Source: Melieria omissa | Taxonomy: Eukaryota; Arthropoda; Insecta; Diptera; Ulidiidae | Assembly (NCBI GenBank): GCA_963971225.1 | Contig: OZ020268.1 | Coordinates: 10,613,032 to 10,677,031, forward strand | Direction: 5' to 3' | DNA: 64,000 nt | Shown here: piece after piece, positions 21,471 through 33,699 of the stretch | How the letters are laid out: every line of letters starts with the position of its first letter | How positions within the stretch are numbered: position 1 is the first letter of the stretch | The notes under the pieces: model-generated | Databases searched by the model: none | What the model saw: the letters and a program-made list of their open reading frames with translations, nothing else | What the model was told of the DNA's origin: nothing | Translations under genes and position numbers: made by a program

Positions 21471-24164
21471 ACATCTGAAGATGGCAGAGCAGAAGCATAG
21501 TCAATTTTTTAGTGCAGTGATGATTCTGCGTCTCGCGAGTAGTAGAACGGCCATCACTGATCCAGTGGTTCCCTGCTGCTGGTCTCTTTGAATTTTTTGT
21601 AGCTACTTGCGTTCCTTATATTCATCCATGGTATGAAGCTGCATCTCTATTTAAAATAATAATTACCCAATAAAATTATTATTCAAAACTCACTGAACTC
21701 ATTAAATTGCACCTTGACAAATGTGGAAAATCAAATGTTCAGCTTTTAAAATAAAATCAACAACATTAAAATTGATAGCTGCATTAAGTCTCACACTCGC
21801 ATTGGCAAAGTGGCCATTGAAAATTTAATAGCTAATTACAATAAAATGCGGCGAAAATCCACTGCATCAACAACAACAAAAACCATGCAAGAGTGCATTT
21901 GCAAGCTGAACTAGTGACATGTGTCAAATTGCAATTTGTTTGAAATCAACAAACACACACATTTACACTATTTTAATGCATGTAGCATGTTGCTATAAAT
22001 GAAATTTTATTGCATAGCAATAACGTACAGCAACAGTGGAATGCGAAACAACAACACATATGAATATCGCACAAAACAAATATTTGGCCAACAACACTGG
22101 TCAGCGCCGTTAATCTGCGCTGCGATTATGACAGTTTAAGAGTGATTTGCATAAATTTACCGTAAAATAATAAATCGCTGCCAAATAATGGCCAAATCTC
22201 AACGAGCACAACAACAACAAAAGCTGCTTCGGACCAACCCAAACCAAACCGAAGCAATTCAAAAATAGCCACAACCAACACAACGTTACTGTTGACAGTG
22301 GCCATAACTCATTCATTCGAGCAACAACACAAACCACAACAACAATTACAACAATAACAACACAACAGTGGGCCAAAAACACGCATCAACCGGCGACCTT
22401 TTTGCTATCATGAAAAAATTTCTCGAATTAGCAATAAAATTTAAATTTATAGCTAAGCAACGTTGTTGTTGTTGCTTTTGTTATTTGTTATGTGATGTTT
22501 ACTTTTGGCAGCGTATTTGTCAATTGAGGTGTGTCAGAAGTCACACGAATTTGTCATTATGCGTTGCACCAAAGGCAACGTGTGTGTGTGTGTGTTGGTG
22601 TTTGTGTGTGTTGTTTTTGTTTATTGTTAAAATGGCAGATAACACAGTTGCATGAAATGCAACTTTTTTCAATTTTTTTTTTTTAATTATTATTTTTTTA
22701 TTATTATTAAAATTATTATTTAAAAAAAATAAAATTTGTTTTTTCAAATAAAAATTAAAGTTTTTTTCAAATAATCGAGAAATTATGAAAAATTTGTGGT
22801 GAAAAATTGAAAATATTTTCATCTAAGGAAATCGACGACATAATTGGCAACACTGGCAGTTCATGTCGACAACTGCGTCCAACAGACGAGTACAGCAAAC
22901 TAGTTTTGAAGTCGCTGGAGAAACACAAAATTGTTGCATGTTGACTGGGTGGCAGCGCGTACCGAAAGCGTTTTATTAATGGTCAACAAATCTTAAACGG
23001 TTACCATTCATTTTATGAGCGTTCAACGTCGTCAACCACATTGTCACCGGCAGCAGAGTCAATTTTATGTGCAACATTTTCCAAATTAAGTGCAACATTG
23101 TCTACGCGTTGAAGCGTGGTTGCCATATTTTCATCTTCATAAAATTTTTATTAATTTTTAAATGTTTTTTCTAGTCTTTCCAAGTCTTTTCTAATCATAT
23201 TTGACCCTTTTGAACGCTTTCTTGCATATTTGAAAAACTTATTTCTCACCCCTGTGGCAACACCGCTTGCCGCCAATGTAAATGAGCGGCACAAATGTCG
23301 CTGCCGCTGCCGTAATTAGGCACAAATTTTCTTCATCGCTGCTGGTTTTTTCGCTTTTCAACTTCTTCCAATGTTTTTCACATTCATTTCATTATGTTTT
23401 TGTCGGCATTCTCCCTTCCCTCCCGCCTTCCGGTTCGCCATGTGTGTGTTTTTGTGTAAAATTAATGTGCGTAATTTTTATTTTACTGCTTGCTTGTTTA
23501 TGCTGCTGTCTGGTCATTTCATTACTGTGATTTTTGTTGTCTTTGTTGCAGTTGATTTTTGCTGCCAATTGGACGTTTCGAGTTTTCGTTCGTTTTTGTT
23601 ATTGTTTTTGTTCAAATTTCAAACACAGCGCCGAGCAATTTGAGTGTGTGATTAATTTTACACTGTTGTGGCGTTGCTGCATTTTTAATTAGCTGCATTT
23701 TAGTCAATTATTTTTTTTCCAAATTTTTATGTCGCATTTTGTTGACTTCGGCTGCAGTAGTCATCAGGCAGCTTTGATTATATTTGTGTTGAAACTGCAT
23801 TTCGGTGGCAGCACTTGTCATCAGCGGCATAAATTAAATTTGATTGTGCAGTAGCCGAAATATTTTGGGTATTTTAGAAAATCGATTTTACTTTACGATT
23901 GGAAATATTCGATAAAATGTTAATTTGAAATGATTGGAGGTTAATCAAGTCAATTTCCATGTGAATGACACGTTTTAAAGTGTTTTGGGTGAAAACCAAA
24001 TATTTGTGCATTGATAGGAAAAAAATTTTAACAATTTAAATATATGTAAACACTGAGAAAATATTTATAAATTATTTGAAATATGTTAGAAAAATATGAA
24101 ATTATATTAAAGGTATTTTTTAATATTTGAAGTGATGAATCAGAGACCTAAAAAAATTACACTG
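21471..24164. other. Intronic stretch, CAA-rich, no gene seen
   Basis: CAA runs at 22205-22365, TTG at 22460-22475, a GT run at 22580-22595 and a very AT-rich block at 22660-22820. TTGGCAACACTGGC at 22845 resembles an isolated terminus of the GTGTTGCCA hAT family but has no partner. Confidence 0.45.
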
Positions 24165-24299
24165 TGTATACTTTTGTTTTTTCTGAATATATTTTTTAAA
24201 TTTTTTTCTAACTTGACTGTGGGTCCAAAGCCATTTCATATTCAGCTTCGCAATTAATTTAACGTTAAAAAATATATTCAGAAAAAACAACAGTATACA
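24165..24299. mobile_element. 135-bp MITE with 35-bp inverted ends
   Basis: The two ends, starting TGTATACTTTTG and TGTATACTGTTG when each is read inward, match over 35 bp with one mismatch. The common inner part is TTTTTTCTGAATATATTTTT. Only about 65 bp separates the arms. TA sits inside each terminus, compatible with a Tc1/mariner-type MITE; assignment is tentative. Confidence 0.8.
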
Positions 24300-24912
24300 T
24301 TTTTATATTTCATTGTAAAGGGAATTTCACAGGCTACAATATGGTAGCAAACTTATTGTACCTTAGTAATGGATTTTTTCGAGACAAAAATCCGTTAACA
24401 AAAAATATTTATAAAAAAATGTTTATTTCGCTTAAAACTTTTTATTAGTACATCTTACGTAACTAATGTTGCACATCAAAAGAAAGGTATGAAAAATAAC
24501 TTTCGTTTGATACCCATATCGTGTAAATCAGTTGGAGCTAGTTGGAAATTTGAGGCCGAGCCACGCCTTTTATGGGCGTTTCCCAGGCAAAATTTTTAGT
24601 TTGTTAGATGCAGGAGCCAACCTTCTATATAAAAGCAAAGTCATTTATTTTTTTCACGAGGGTTCGCTACACTGTTGTTATGCCTCGACGAAAGTGCGGT
24701 TTTTGGGACATTTTTGTCGAAAACACAATTTGAATGTATTTTTTTTGGATTGGTGTCTTAAGCAAATTTGTTGGTCGTTAAAATATCTACAAACTTGCCG
24801 AAGACAGTAAAGCGATATTCGGAACGATTTAGGACCTATTAGCAATTAAACGTTCGAAGACTTAAGCGACGAACTTGACTTAAATGAGCAAACTTTAAAG
24901 TCGGATTTCTCT
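24300..24912. other. Intronic stretch, no gene seen
   Basis: The 92-codon frame at 24532 shows no family features. Confidence 0.4.
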
Positions 24913-25700
24913 TAAACTAGAGCCAATCCAGCCAAACGGCTGGTGGATCTCAACTCAGTATACCTATAGATATAGGTAGTGTAAATAATGCGGAGATCAG
25001 ACGGAGTGAAATATTTTTTGCACCGCTTTAGGCAGCCGAGGCACTTGGCTGCTTCTTTCGACGCTAAAAATATGATCGTTCCAACGAAGATCGTTCTTAA
25101 TGGACATGTCGAAAACATCAAGAGCTGCCGATTCCGCAATACCCACACCACCCATAACCAGGGATGTGTTGGGATGTGGGGAGACTCGTTTGTGGGATAA
25201 CAGGCAACATTGGGTCTTACGGGTATTAAAATCGACCCTGTTCGCTTGACTCCACTTGGATATTGATGGGTCTGATCATGAGTGTAGATCATGAGTGCGT
25301 AATTTTGGGTGATACGTCCCAAGATTTGCCAAGGCTACGGTTTGTTGTCCATAATGCTTTGATGGGCTTCTTAAGTGTGGAGTTTAGGTGAGGTGCCCAA
25401 GTGAGCTTTCGATCTAGAGTGATGCCTACATACTTGACCTCTCCCTTTAGGGGAATGACCGCGTTATTAATTCTGAGATTCGGAAGATTTAGTATCCTTC
25501 TTTTTGTAAATGGTACAATTGTAGTTTTGCCACGGTTGATTGATTACCCTTCAGCCTTACACCAGCTTCATGTGTCGTTTGGGGCTTTCTGCAGAAGTTT
25601 AACTAAGTCATCAACTAGCATAGACCATAGAAGAGGAGATAGGACCCCTCCTTGTGGGCAGCCTTTTACAGCGTTGATACTTAGCTCCTTGGTAAAAACT
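24913..25700 (-). mobile_element. LINE reverse-transcriptase remnant
   Basis: On the minus strand GCPQGGVLSPLLW then VDDLVKLLQ (about 25600-25680) is the RT B-motif region of R1/LOA/I-like elements. It is followed by YVGITLDRKLTWAPHLNS (about 25370-25430) and LKRCKKYFTPSDL (about 25000-25040), the usual order. Stops and frameshifts are present. Upstream endonuclease and downstream RNase H parts are absent. Confidence 0.78.
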
Positions 25701-27686
25701 GCTTTCGAAAACATTGCGATAGTTCAAAAATTGCCATAGCAACTTTACACTTAGCAACTTTACTTCATAGTGTTTTTTCATCTACATTTTTCCCCCTTTC
25801 GAAGTCAATCAGTCACTTTTTCTTCTATGTAAATTTTCTCAAGAAAATTTTAACGTTGAGTTGCCAAAGAATTCGTAGAGCTCATTGCCAATCAAATACT
25901 GAAATAAAAAACAGAAAAAAATGTTTGTAAAAAAAATTGTAAAATTGTTTTTTGAAAAGACAGATAAACCATTGTGAGTACCTCAAACGTTTGGCATAAA
26001 CCTTTTCACAATGCCCACTTTTCATCGTTAGATGATTGCTTTCCCACAAACCATGCCACAGATTTTCATTGCACTGTTGGACATTATCAAAAGACTTCCT
26101 TTACGCATTCGACGTGCAACAACAAATTGTTACACTTTGCATTTGAAACTTTTAGCCTGCACTCAACTTTTATTTGCGGCAATTCTTCGCCTTAACAAAC
26201 GCGCCATTTAGTATTCAATTTCTCACCATTTCTTCAGCTTTCCCACTCACACACCAAATAGCAACACATACAACAACAACAAATAGTGTGCTGTCAACGA
26301 TGAAAAACCATTCATTGCCATTCATGCCACAAAACGTTGCCAGCCCACAGCTGGTCGCTTTTATGTAATCCGAGCAGCGTGTCAGCAGTTGCACTTTCTT
26401 GCGCCCCCCCTTTCCACACCTCAATCCGCATGACACATACACTCGCATTTTGTTGCTGCTTACGTGGCCGCTGCACAGATATGTTGCATGTTCCGTGCAA
26501 CAAGCGCCGCCGCCTTTAACCCAGTCGTCGTCGTCGTCGTCGTTGCGCTCTGTCCAACAACAACGCCAGTCAACGGCGCGCCGACCCATTGTCATTCGTG
26601 GCAGTTCAATTGCACGTCGGGTTCCCTCAAGTGCATCGAGTGTCTTGCTTTCAGCGGCAACGCAATCTCCTTGTTGTAATTGTGCTGCTCGATGTGCAGT
26701 GTTGCATTTGTTTGCCTTTTGTGGCGCACAATTGCAGAAAAAAGGAAAATAAAATTTAAAAAATACAAAAAAACGAAATGCAACTGCATTTTATGCTCAT
26801 TTTCCGGCCACAATCAAAAGGTAATCGAATCCCTTTTGCATGCCTCTTATGCCTCCCCGCTCCGCCCCCGCTCATGACTTTTTTGCTTAATGTCTGCAAT
26901 TCGCTTCGTTTTCGCACCTTTTTTACGGACATTCGTTGGCGTGTGGCAACATGTTGAACGCACTTAAGCCGGCTGTCGTTTGCCTTCGTGCCCCTCCTTC
27001 GCTTTGCAGCCTTTTTGCTCCATTTTCTTCTGCTCTTTGCATTTGCATTTGCATTTGCATTGTGCTTTTTGCTACTTTTCAATCGCTAAACCTAACCTCT
27101 TGGTGCACCAAGACTTGTATTCGATTTTGTTGCTACTTGTTTTTTTGCGCTGTGTTATTTATGTTGTTGTTGCTGTTGCTCCTTGCCCTGTTTGCTTTGA
27201 TTTTCTACTAAATGCGATTTAATTGAACAATTAGTCGACGCCGTTGACAGCCAAAGCTGTTCATTTAAGTACAATTAGCCCATCGTTGACTGTTGTGCAA
27301 ACAACGCCGGGTGGCAACGCTGCAGTGCGCATTCAGCCAGCCATCGATTCCTTGCCAATGCGATACTCATCAATTAAATTGGATTAACTGCATGCAAAGT
27401 GAACAACGCTGCAGTGAACTAATTCCCTACAAGTAGTGCAACTAGAGATTTCAGCTGAATGCATCAAAGGAAGCAAAACTTTGTGTACAAGTCGTGGAAA
27501 ATGCGGTGAGATAGAAGAAGGTGACTGGCTGTTGAAACGTTAGCGAAAGTTGGGAGCATGTGGAGATTTTTTTGTAATAGTTATTGTCACAATCAGCTCA
27601 TGAGTCTAAGTTTTTTGAGGCTACCAGTGTTTCACTTTTGAGACAAGATTTTTTCTTTATTTAACCTCGAACTTAGGGGTTAAGTT
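25701..27686. other. Intronic stretch, GC-richer at 26380-27350, no gene seen
   Basis: (GTC)n lies at 26525-26545, GCATTT repeats at 27035-27060 and TTG runs at 27160-27180. Overlapping frames on both strands at 26215-27222 are compositional. The non-repetitive GC-richer part may hold regulatory DNA, but no specific site is claimed. Confidence 0.45.
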
Positions 27687-27880
27687 CAATTTGAAAAATC
27701 TGAAATACAATTTGAAAAATCTAAATTTCAATTTGAAAAATCTGAAATACAATTTGAAAAATCTAAATTTCAATTTGAAAAATTTGAAATTCAAATTGAA
27801 TATCTCAAATACAATTTTAAACGCCAAAATACAGTTTTAAACGCCGAAATACAATTTGAATTTTCTGATATACAACTTGA
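27687..27880. repeat. 21-bp tandem repeat with 42-bp higher order
   Basis: CAATTTGAAAAATCTGAAATA alternates with CAATTTGAAAAATCTAAATTT for about five units, then grades into CAATTTTAAACGCC-type variants. Confidence 0.9.
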
Positions 27881-28074
27881 AAAGGTGTAGTTTTTGACTT
27901 TCAACCAGTTGTTTCTCGAAGCATTAATTTCTCTTCTATTGAAAATATTGTTAAAAAATATTGTTAAATATAATTTTGAACGAAATAATAATGATCGATC
28001 GGTTAATGATCGGATGATTGCATAAAATGCAGAGAAATTGTTGCCAAGGAAACCCTGGAGCATATTCTCTGCAT

Positions 28075-28210
28075 CTCTGGAGCATAACTTATGGTACTTC
28101 TTTACTGGGTTAGAGGAGATCGCCGTTGATACGCAACACTAAGGAGCTCGAAATGTTCCGCTGGGGGTCTATACATGGCCTACTTGGCCAGCCTAATCTT
28201 ACCAAATAAT
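28075..28210 (+). repeat. Possible LINE 3' tail
   Basis: GGGTTAGAGGAGATC, then GGGGGTCTATACATGG and CCAGCCTAATCTTACC resemble the end region at 58160-58335, which has GGGTTAGAAGAGGTC. Short and decayed. Confidence 0.4.
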
Positions 28211-28326
28211 GATTGAAGTTCAATCACAAAAGTTTTAAGTAGTGAACAATTTTATATTCAATTCATTTGAATTTATTAGAATTGCATGAGTTACATGAAA
28301 TTTCCAGAAAACCCCATGTTGACAGT

Positions 28327-28623
28327 CAGAAGCCAATGGCAATGGAGATGAAAGTCTTCTTAGATCTCTTGAAGCCGTATCCAACAACGCATTGTTACCA
28401 AATCAGGCGATTTCCTTCTAGATTAAGGAGATTCTTGTCCTTATAGGAGAATTTTTAGGAGTAAGAATTGTTTAGGAGAAAGTTTAGAAGATTTATATTT
28501 TATGTTAGGAGATTTTTCGGATCCTTACTGCATTTTTGGTAGATTTCGGGATAACGAAGTCAGAAGTCAATGACAATGGTGATGAAAGTCTTCTTAGATA
28601 TCTTGAAGCCGTATCCAACGACA
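28327..28623. repeat. Duplicated flank plus hAT-element left terminus
   Basis: CAGAAGCCAATGGCAATGG (28327) recurs as CAGAAGTCAATGACAATGG (28561), offset 234 bp. Both copies run through GAAGCCGTATCCAAC into an element terminus, at 28390 and 28624. The junction falls after GGATAACGAAGT within the element. Confidence 0.82.
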
Positions 28624-29188
28624 CAGTGCTGCCAGACCAGGGGCTTTCCTTCCAGATTTAGGAAATGCTTGGCCTTTTAGGAGGAAGAAATGTTTAGGGG
28701 AAAGTTCGGGAGATTTATATTTTATGTTAGGGGATTTTTCGGATTTTCCTTAGTGGATTTTTGGGAAATTTTGGATAACGAAGTAACGAAGTGATGTATT
28801 GGCAATACTGGCAACAAAACATATTTTGGCAACTATTCTTTTAGTCAAAGCATCCTATTGTGTTAAAAATTTGTAAGCTTACAAAATGTAAGCTCGTTCT
28901 ATCTCGTTCTCACTTATTGCTGTCACAATGAAATCCCGCCGAAAATGGCACTTTTTGTTTAATTGTTATATGTTTTGTTTTTTAAGTTTTTGTTGTTAAG
29001 ATAAATAAAAAAGGGCTGCATTAAAAAAACTGTATGTATATATTTTTATTTTTTATGAGCAGTTTAATTCCTTTAAAACGACGAAAATTATAAAAAAATT
29101 TTTAAGAGATTTGTGTAACTTTTGGGAGAAAATTTCAGTCTTTTTTAAAGATTTCGAAAAAAGTCTTTTCAGGTATCTGGCAACGCTG
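28390..29188 (+). mobile_element. hAT-type non-autonomous element with repeated left end
   Basis: The outer left end is CATTGTTACCAAATCAGG, the inner left end CAGTGCTGCCAGACCAGG (28624) and the right end ATCTGGCAACGCTG. Octamers CAACAACG (28382-28389) and CAACAGCG (29189-29196) agree at 7 of 8, so the outer left end pairs with the right end. The palindrome TTTGTAAGCTTACAAA is at 28870-28885. Same family and orientation as 15748-16406. There is no transposase. Confidence 0.82.
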
Positions 29189-29317
29189 CAACAGCGGATG
29201 ATTTACTGCAACAAACTCCTTATTTTTTTTTTGTGGTTTTAACATTACTCCGTGAGCTTTTCCCTGTAGAAAAACAAACTCCTTATTGTGTCTTTTTTGC
29301 CTTTTTGATGTTCACTA

Positions 29318-30150
29318 TTCAGAGATCCGCATAGTTCAGTGGTTTTTGCAGTGAATCATTAGAAGGTCGTGGGTTCTAATCCTCACTCAGCCAACACTAA
29401 ACATTCAGAAGTCTTTGAGGTCTGAGAGGGCAGAACTTTGAGAGTAAAAATTCATAACCTAACGCCTGTTTGGTCATTCTCAGTCTACCTGGATTCAATG
29501 GATTACAAGAAAGATGTGTGTTTGAATGCGGTGGGTTCGAATCTCGTAATACTTAGACAACACCAAATATAGAAAGATTTTCTTTTTGCATCTGTTATGT
29601 ATCTTCAAAGTTTAGAGATCATTTCTTTCGGCATCGACGCTCTTAACTGACATTGGAAAACCGTTGAAAGCAAAAGTTCGTCCATACATATTTCGTATTT
29701 GATGATTCAGATATTTGAGTAGTTTGTACAGAAAATTACAAAAAGATTGTGGGTTCAAATCTCGACATAGACAACACCAAATATATCATAGAGAGTTGTT
29801 CTTTTAGCATCTGTTCTGTTAGTTGTTACTAGCAAAACTTTAACAGTAACGAAAAATTCGACTAATTCCTGTTTAGTCATTCTCAAGTCTGCCTGGTTCA
29901 GTAAATTTTGAGGTCTTTAGTACGAATCCCGATTTAGTAACCTCCATGTTTAGAGATCATTTCGTTCGGCATCGACGCTATCAACCTTTGAAAGTAAAGG
30001 TTCGTTCACTTATTTCGTATTTGATTATTCAGACATCGGAGTGGCTTGTACAGTAAATTACAAAAAGATTGTGGGTTCGAATCTCGACATAGACAACACC
30101 AAATATAGAAAGCTTTTCTTTTGGCTTCTGCCATCTGACAGCTGACTGAC
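29318..30150 (+). repeat. Array of about five tRNA-like (SINE-like) units
   Basis: B-box-like words lie at 29372 (GGTTCTAATCC), 29534 (GGTTCGAATCT), 29752 (GGTTCAAATCT), 29921 (TACGAATCCC, weak) and 30074 (GGTTCGAATCT). The first unit also has an A-box-like TAGTTCAGTGG (29329). Three units then share TAGACAACACCAAATATA, and spacers share GAGATCATTTC.TTCGGCATC. Spacing is irregular, about 150-220 bp. No complete cloverleaf was folded, so these are called tRNA-derived repeats, not tRNA genes. Confidence 0.7.
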
Positions 30151-32879
30151 CTTTGATACCAAAATAAAACTTAAGGTTCAGATTTTGGAACATGAACTCA
30201 AGACTGCAGAGGCGACTGGTTTAAGACTTAGTTACGAACTTAAGTCTAGCTGGGCGTACAATTGATCTAAACTGGTCGAACATGCCATATTTGCCTTATT
30301 GATGTGGCCAGTTGTTGTTACATTAAGTGTTTGTGTTATGAACGGTTTTTATTACCTAAAGAATTTTATGCTTCGTTTATGCCCTGAGCACTGAGTTAAT
30401 TTTTATGAGTGAAGCGGTTTAACCCGAGCCGGCAGCTTTAACCTTGTTCTGTCAACAATCGGCCACGAGTACCTAATTGCTTTAAAGATTATTTGCTCAT
30501 CATTGCCGCAGTCATTGGGGCTATGCCAACACTCCAAGCGCGTCGGCATACGAAACGTTCATTTGTCAAGACGACGCAACGCGGCGCGGCAGGTTGCGCA
30601 AGTTTGCGTCTAGAAAGCGAACGATTGAACGAGAGACTGCGGTGTTGCGCTATCGCGTGCCATTTATCTGAAAATAAGAAGAAGAAGAGCAACTAGCCAT
30701 GGCTCAAAACTGGTTCTATAAACAACTGAAATTTGAACAACAGAACAAATTGGCTTTTTTCTTGATCATGTTTGAAGCCTGAAATGGCTTTGGAATTTTA
30801 ATTTCTGTGCGGCGGCAAAACAAAATTTTTAGCTTTTTGAATGAAAAATAAACTGAAAAACAAATTTGTATGAAAACGCTGCATTGCATGTGGAGCGCGT
30901 TTCATTTTTAAGCTGACCAGATTAATTTATGCAAATTTCAATTGAAAGCCAAACACACAAATAATGAACAGTTTTAATTAGGCGCACTGAGGCGCGGCGT
31001 GGCGCGGCTGAGGGGTCGCAGCAGTGTAAACAGCAGCGGCCAACAAGGCGGCAAACGAGCGAGACAGCCACGACGACAGCCATTGTCACTGATTTATTTT
31101 GGCCGACGCGTTTGACAAATGATGGTTTAAAATGGCCATAAAGAAGCCGGAGGAGGATTTTTGACGCGGCTGCTAATTGACTGTGTCTTGCGCTACGAAT
31201 TTAATTGCCAATTTTTAGTGTAGCGATTACAGCAAAAGGCGGCACTTGGGATGTTTTAAATTTATAGTAAAAAATGAAAATAAAACAATAAATAAGCAAT
31301 GAAACAAACGCATCGAAATGGCTAATAAAAATAATAAAAATGAAGCAAAGTGCATGGCGAATGAAATTAAAAGAAAGAGATTATCATAAAGTTATGTATG
31401 TGTGTGTGTGTGGTTGCGCCGACTTACGCAAATGAGTGAAATAAAATGCACAAAGCGCTCGAATCAACAAAACAATTCACAAATTCAAACACACACACAC
31501 GAAAAAAAAGTACAATAATACATTAAAAAAATGAAATGAAATGCTAAAAAGTCCAAATAAAGACATAAAGCAGCAAAATGCAATGAAATGAAATTTCAAA
31601 AATGGAATACAAAAAATAAAACAACTGCCAAAAATGAAGTCATAATAAAAACAAAGGCGCGCGCATAAAAAACCGAAGCAGCATAAAATGAAAATCCACC
31701 GTGTCGAACGAGCGCGCGGACTGAAACTGCGCAGACTGTCCGTCCACACAGTCGAACAGCCGGACGAACGCACCGAATACACTGCACGTGAAATCAAATT
31801 AAAAGCTTTGCATAAATTCCCCACTCGGTGCGCGGACGGACAAGCGGCCAAATAAGCAGATTTCGGACGCTGGACGCTCGAAGCACATTGGACTGAAGGC
31901 CAGGTCAAAGGACGCAGGGCAAGGTTGAGGTAAAGTCTACACGCATTTTCGCCGAATTCGACTACAATGAAAATTTCATTCGAAATTGAACGGCACCGAC
32001 GCAGCGTCAACAACGTCGAGTCTCGTAAAAATTGACTTGGTCGATGCGGCAACGTTTGAGTTTTGACGGTGACGGCAGCTGACACGCTTTTATGATCACA
32101 TAGGGAAATATATGTACATATATATTTGGTTGATTTCCGGAGGAGACTTGAATTCTATTGTTGTACTATATTTACAACTGAAGCACTAACAACTGAGGCA
32201 ATAATAATTTTTAACATAATGCTGGATGAGACCAAATTAAATATTTATGTTTGTATAATAAATCAAACTTGATGTGCATTCACACAAATTTCTTCGTATT
32301 TGAAGAAGACAAATGGTATTTTAATATCAGGAAACTAATATTACAGACCATTGTGTTTAGTGATATGTGAGGTGAGAGCTTCAGTTGATGAGACAATTTC
32401 TCTATTAAAATTAGATTTCCGCTGCAATACCAGATATCATTACCACGTTTTGTGATAGAAGTCACGGCAAAGACTATTCGATTTAGATCAGATTTAAATT
32501 TCTGGTTTAGACTGAATTGCCCGTCTTTTGGGTCCAATATGGCTTTGGATCTAATAAGACCTAAGCGTTGAAAACTGCGAGAATTAGTCATTATGTCTGA
32601 TTGTCTTCAGGCTTGACATCCTTCCTTTGCTTCCTCATGCCGAGTTATAAAATCTCTCTTTTCTAGGTTTTCCTATTTAGAATGTTTTGTTTACTAACTT
32701 TAGACTTAAAACCAAATATTGCAGAATTCACAATGAAGCCTCAGTGTGTTGCTATATGAGTGCTTGGGTGGAGTATGTTCACAGAAAGGATTACGAGGCA
32801 CTTAGGTTTTGTTTACAGTTGCTTAAGGATTGGTTGACATGTGGTCCAAGGAGTCAGGTTACTGGATTTTCTCATTTTT
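30151..32879. other. Intronic stretch, GC-richer islands, no gene seen
   Basis: Non-repetitive GC-richer islands lie at 30480-30680, 30980-31160 and 31680-31930. The 202-codon minus-strand frame at 31477-32085 is a chance frame: its C-terminal half is Phe/Cys/Leu from A-rich plus-strand DNA. Confidence 0.45.
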
Positions 32880-33095
32880 TCCCTTGCTCAGTCCTCTCTA
32901 AAGCACTAAAGGACCTCCACAAGACTCTTCCATCTTACACCACTCTAGGCCGTTGTTTTCGCGCCGTCCCAAGTGGTGTTGAAAGCGGCTAGTTCGCGTA
33001 GGGTCGACTTTCTCCAGATGTTTTTTTGGTCGATCGCGACTTCTTCTCCCTTGCGTGTTCCAGTCCAGTGCTATTCTCGTGATGCTGTAGAATAT
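32880..33095 (-). mobile_element. LINE C-terminal scrap, same family as 13600
   Basis: It shares GCGGCTAGTTCGCG.AGGGTCGACTTT, TTCCATCTTACAC and CCAGTCCAGTGC-type blocks, in the same order, with 13640-13790. Confidence 0.55.
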
Positions 33096-33262
33096 CCTGC
33101 TGATGATTCGCAGGCATTTGTTGACGAAAGTTTATGGTTTAGAGTTATGGTCATTGGTGTAGGCGCCGATAAGGTTTTTATAAATAAATGGCCTAATAAA
33201 AATTCCAGTTCAATTTTTGTACAGTGGTTTAAACCTCGAGATGAGATGGCGTAGTCTGTTAC

Positions 33263-33596
33263 TTACTTACTTAATTGGCCATAACAATCCGTTACTGGGT
33301 TCTCCCCAGTCGCCTCTGCTTTGCGTTCGCCTTCTCCAGTTGGACACATCAAGAGATGATAAGGTGTCCTAACTTGGTTCTTCCACTGGAGAAATGGTCT
33401 CACTCTAAATACTGTGCCTAACATCTTTTTCGCTGGAGATCCATTGTCCATACGGGACACATGGCCCAACCAGCGTAGGACCTGTGCTACGTCCATGTCT
33501 TCAAACAGCTCATGCATGCTTGTTGTTGGTTCATACTTGGTAGTCATCGCCAATGCGAATAGGGCCGACAATTTTCCGAGCGGAGTCTGTTACTAA
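33263..33596 (-). mobile_element. LINE ORF2 C-terminal remnant (RWLGHVSRM type)
   Basis: The minus strand reads VLRWLGHVSRMDNGSPAKKML, then WKNQVRTP and a terminal GENPVTDCYG. This is the classic last segment of a non-LTR retrotransposon ORF2. The ORF is open for 102 codons without upstream domains. A relative lies at 39582-39900. Confidence 0.7.
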
Positions 33597-33699
33597 TCAC
33601 AAATTCGCTTTAAAAGTTTGCAAATCCCTGTATAGGAATGTTGGTTGATGTCGGAGGATGATTGTTTAGAACCTTTTTAATCTGTCCATCGCATTTCTT

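Noticed and set aside
22845..22860. Terminus of another GTGTTGCCA hAT element
   Set aside because: No opposite terminus or octamer duplication was found.
27687..27880. CRISPR-like array
   Set aside because: Plain AT-rich tandem repeat without spacers, in an animal genome.
31477..32085. 202-codon minus-strand open frame
   Set aside because: No domain; the second half is Phe/Cys/Leu-rich from A-rich DNA; no splice or codon support.
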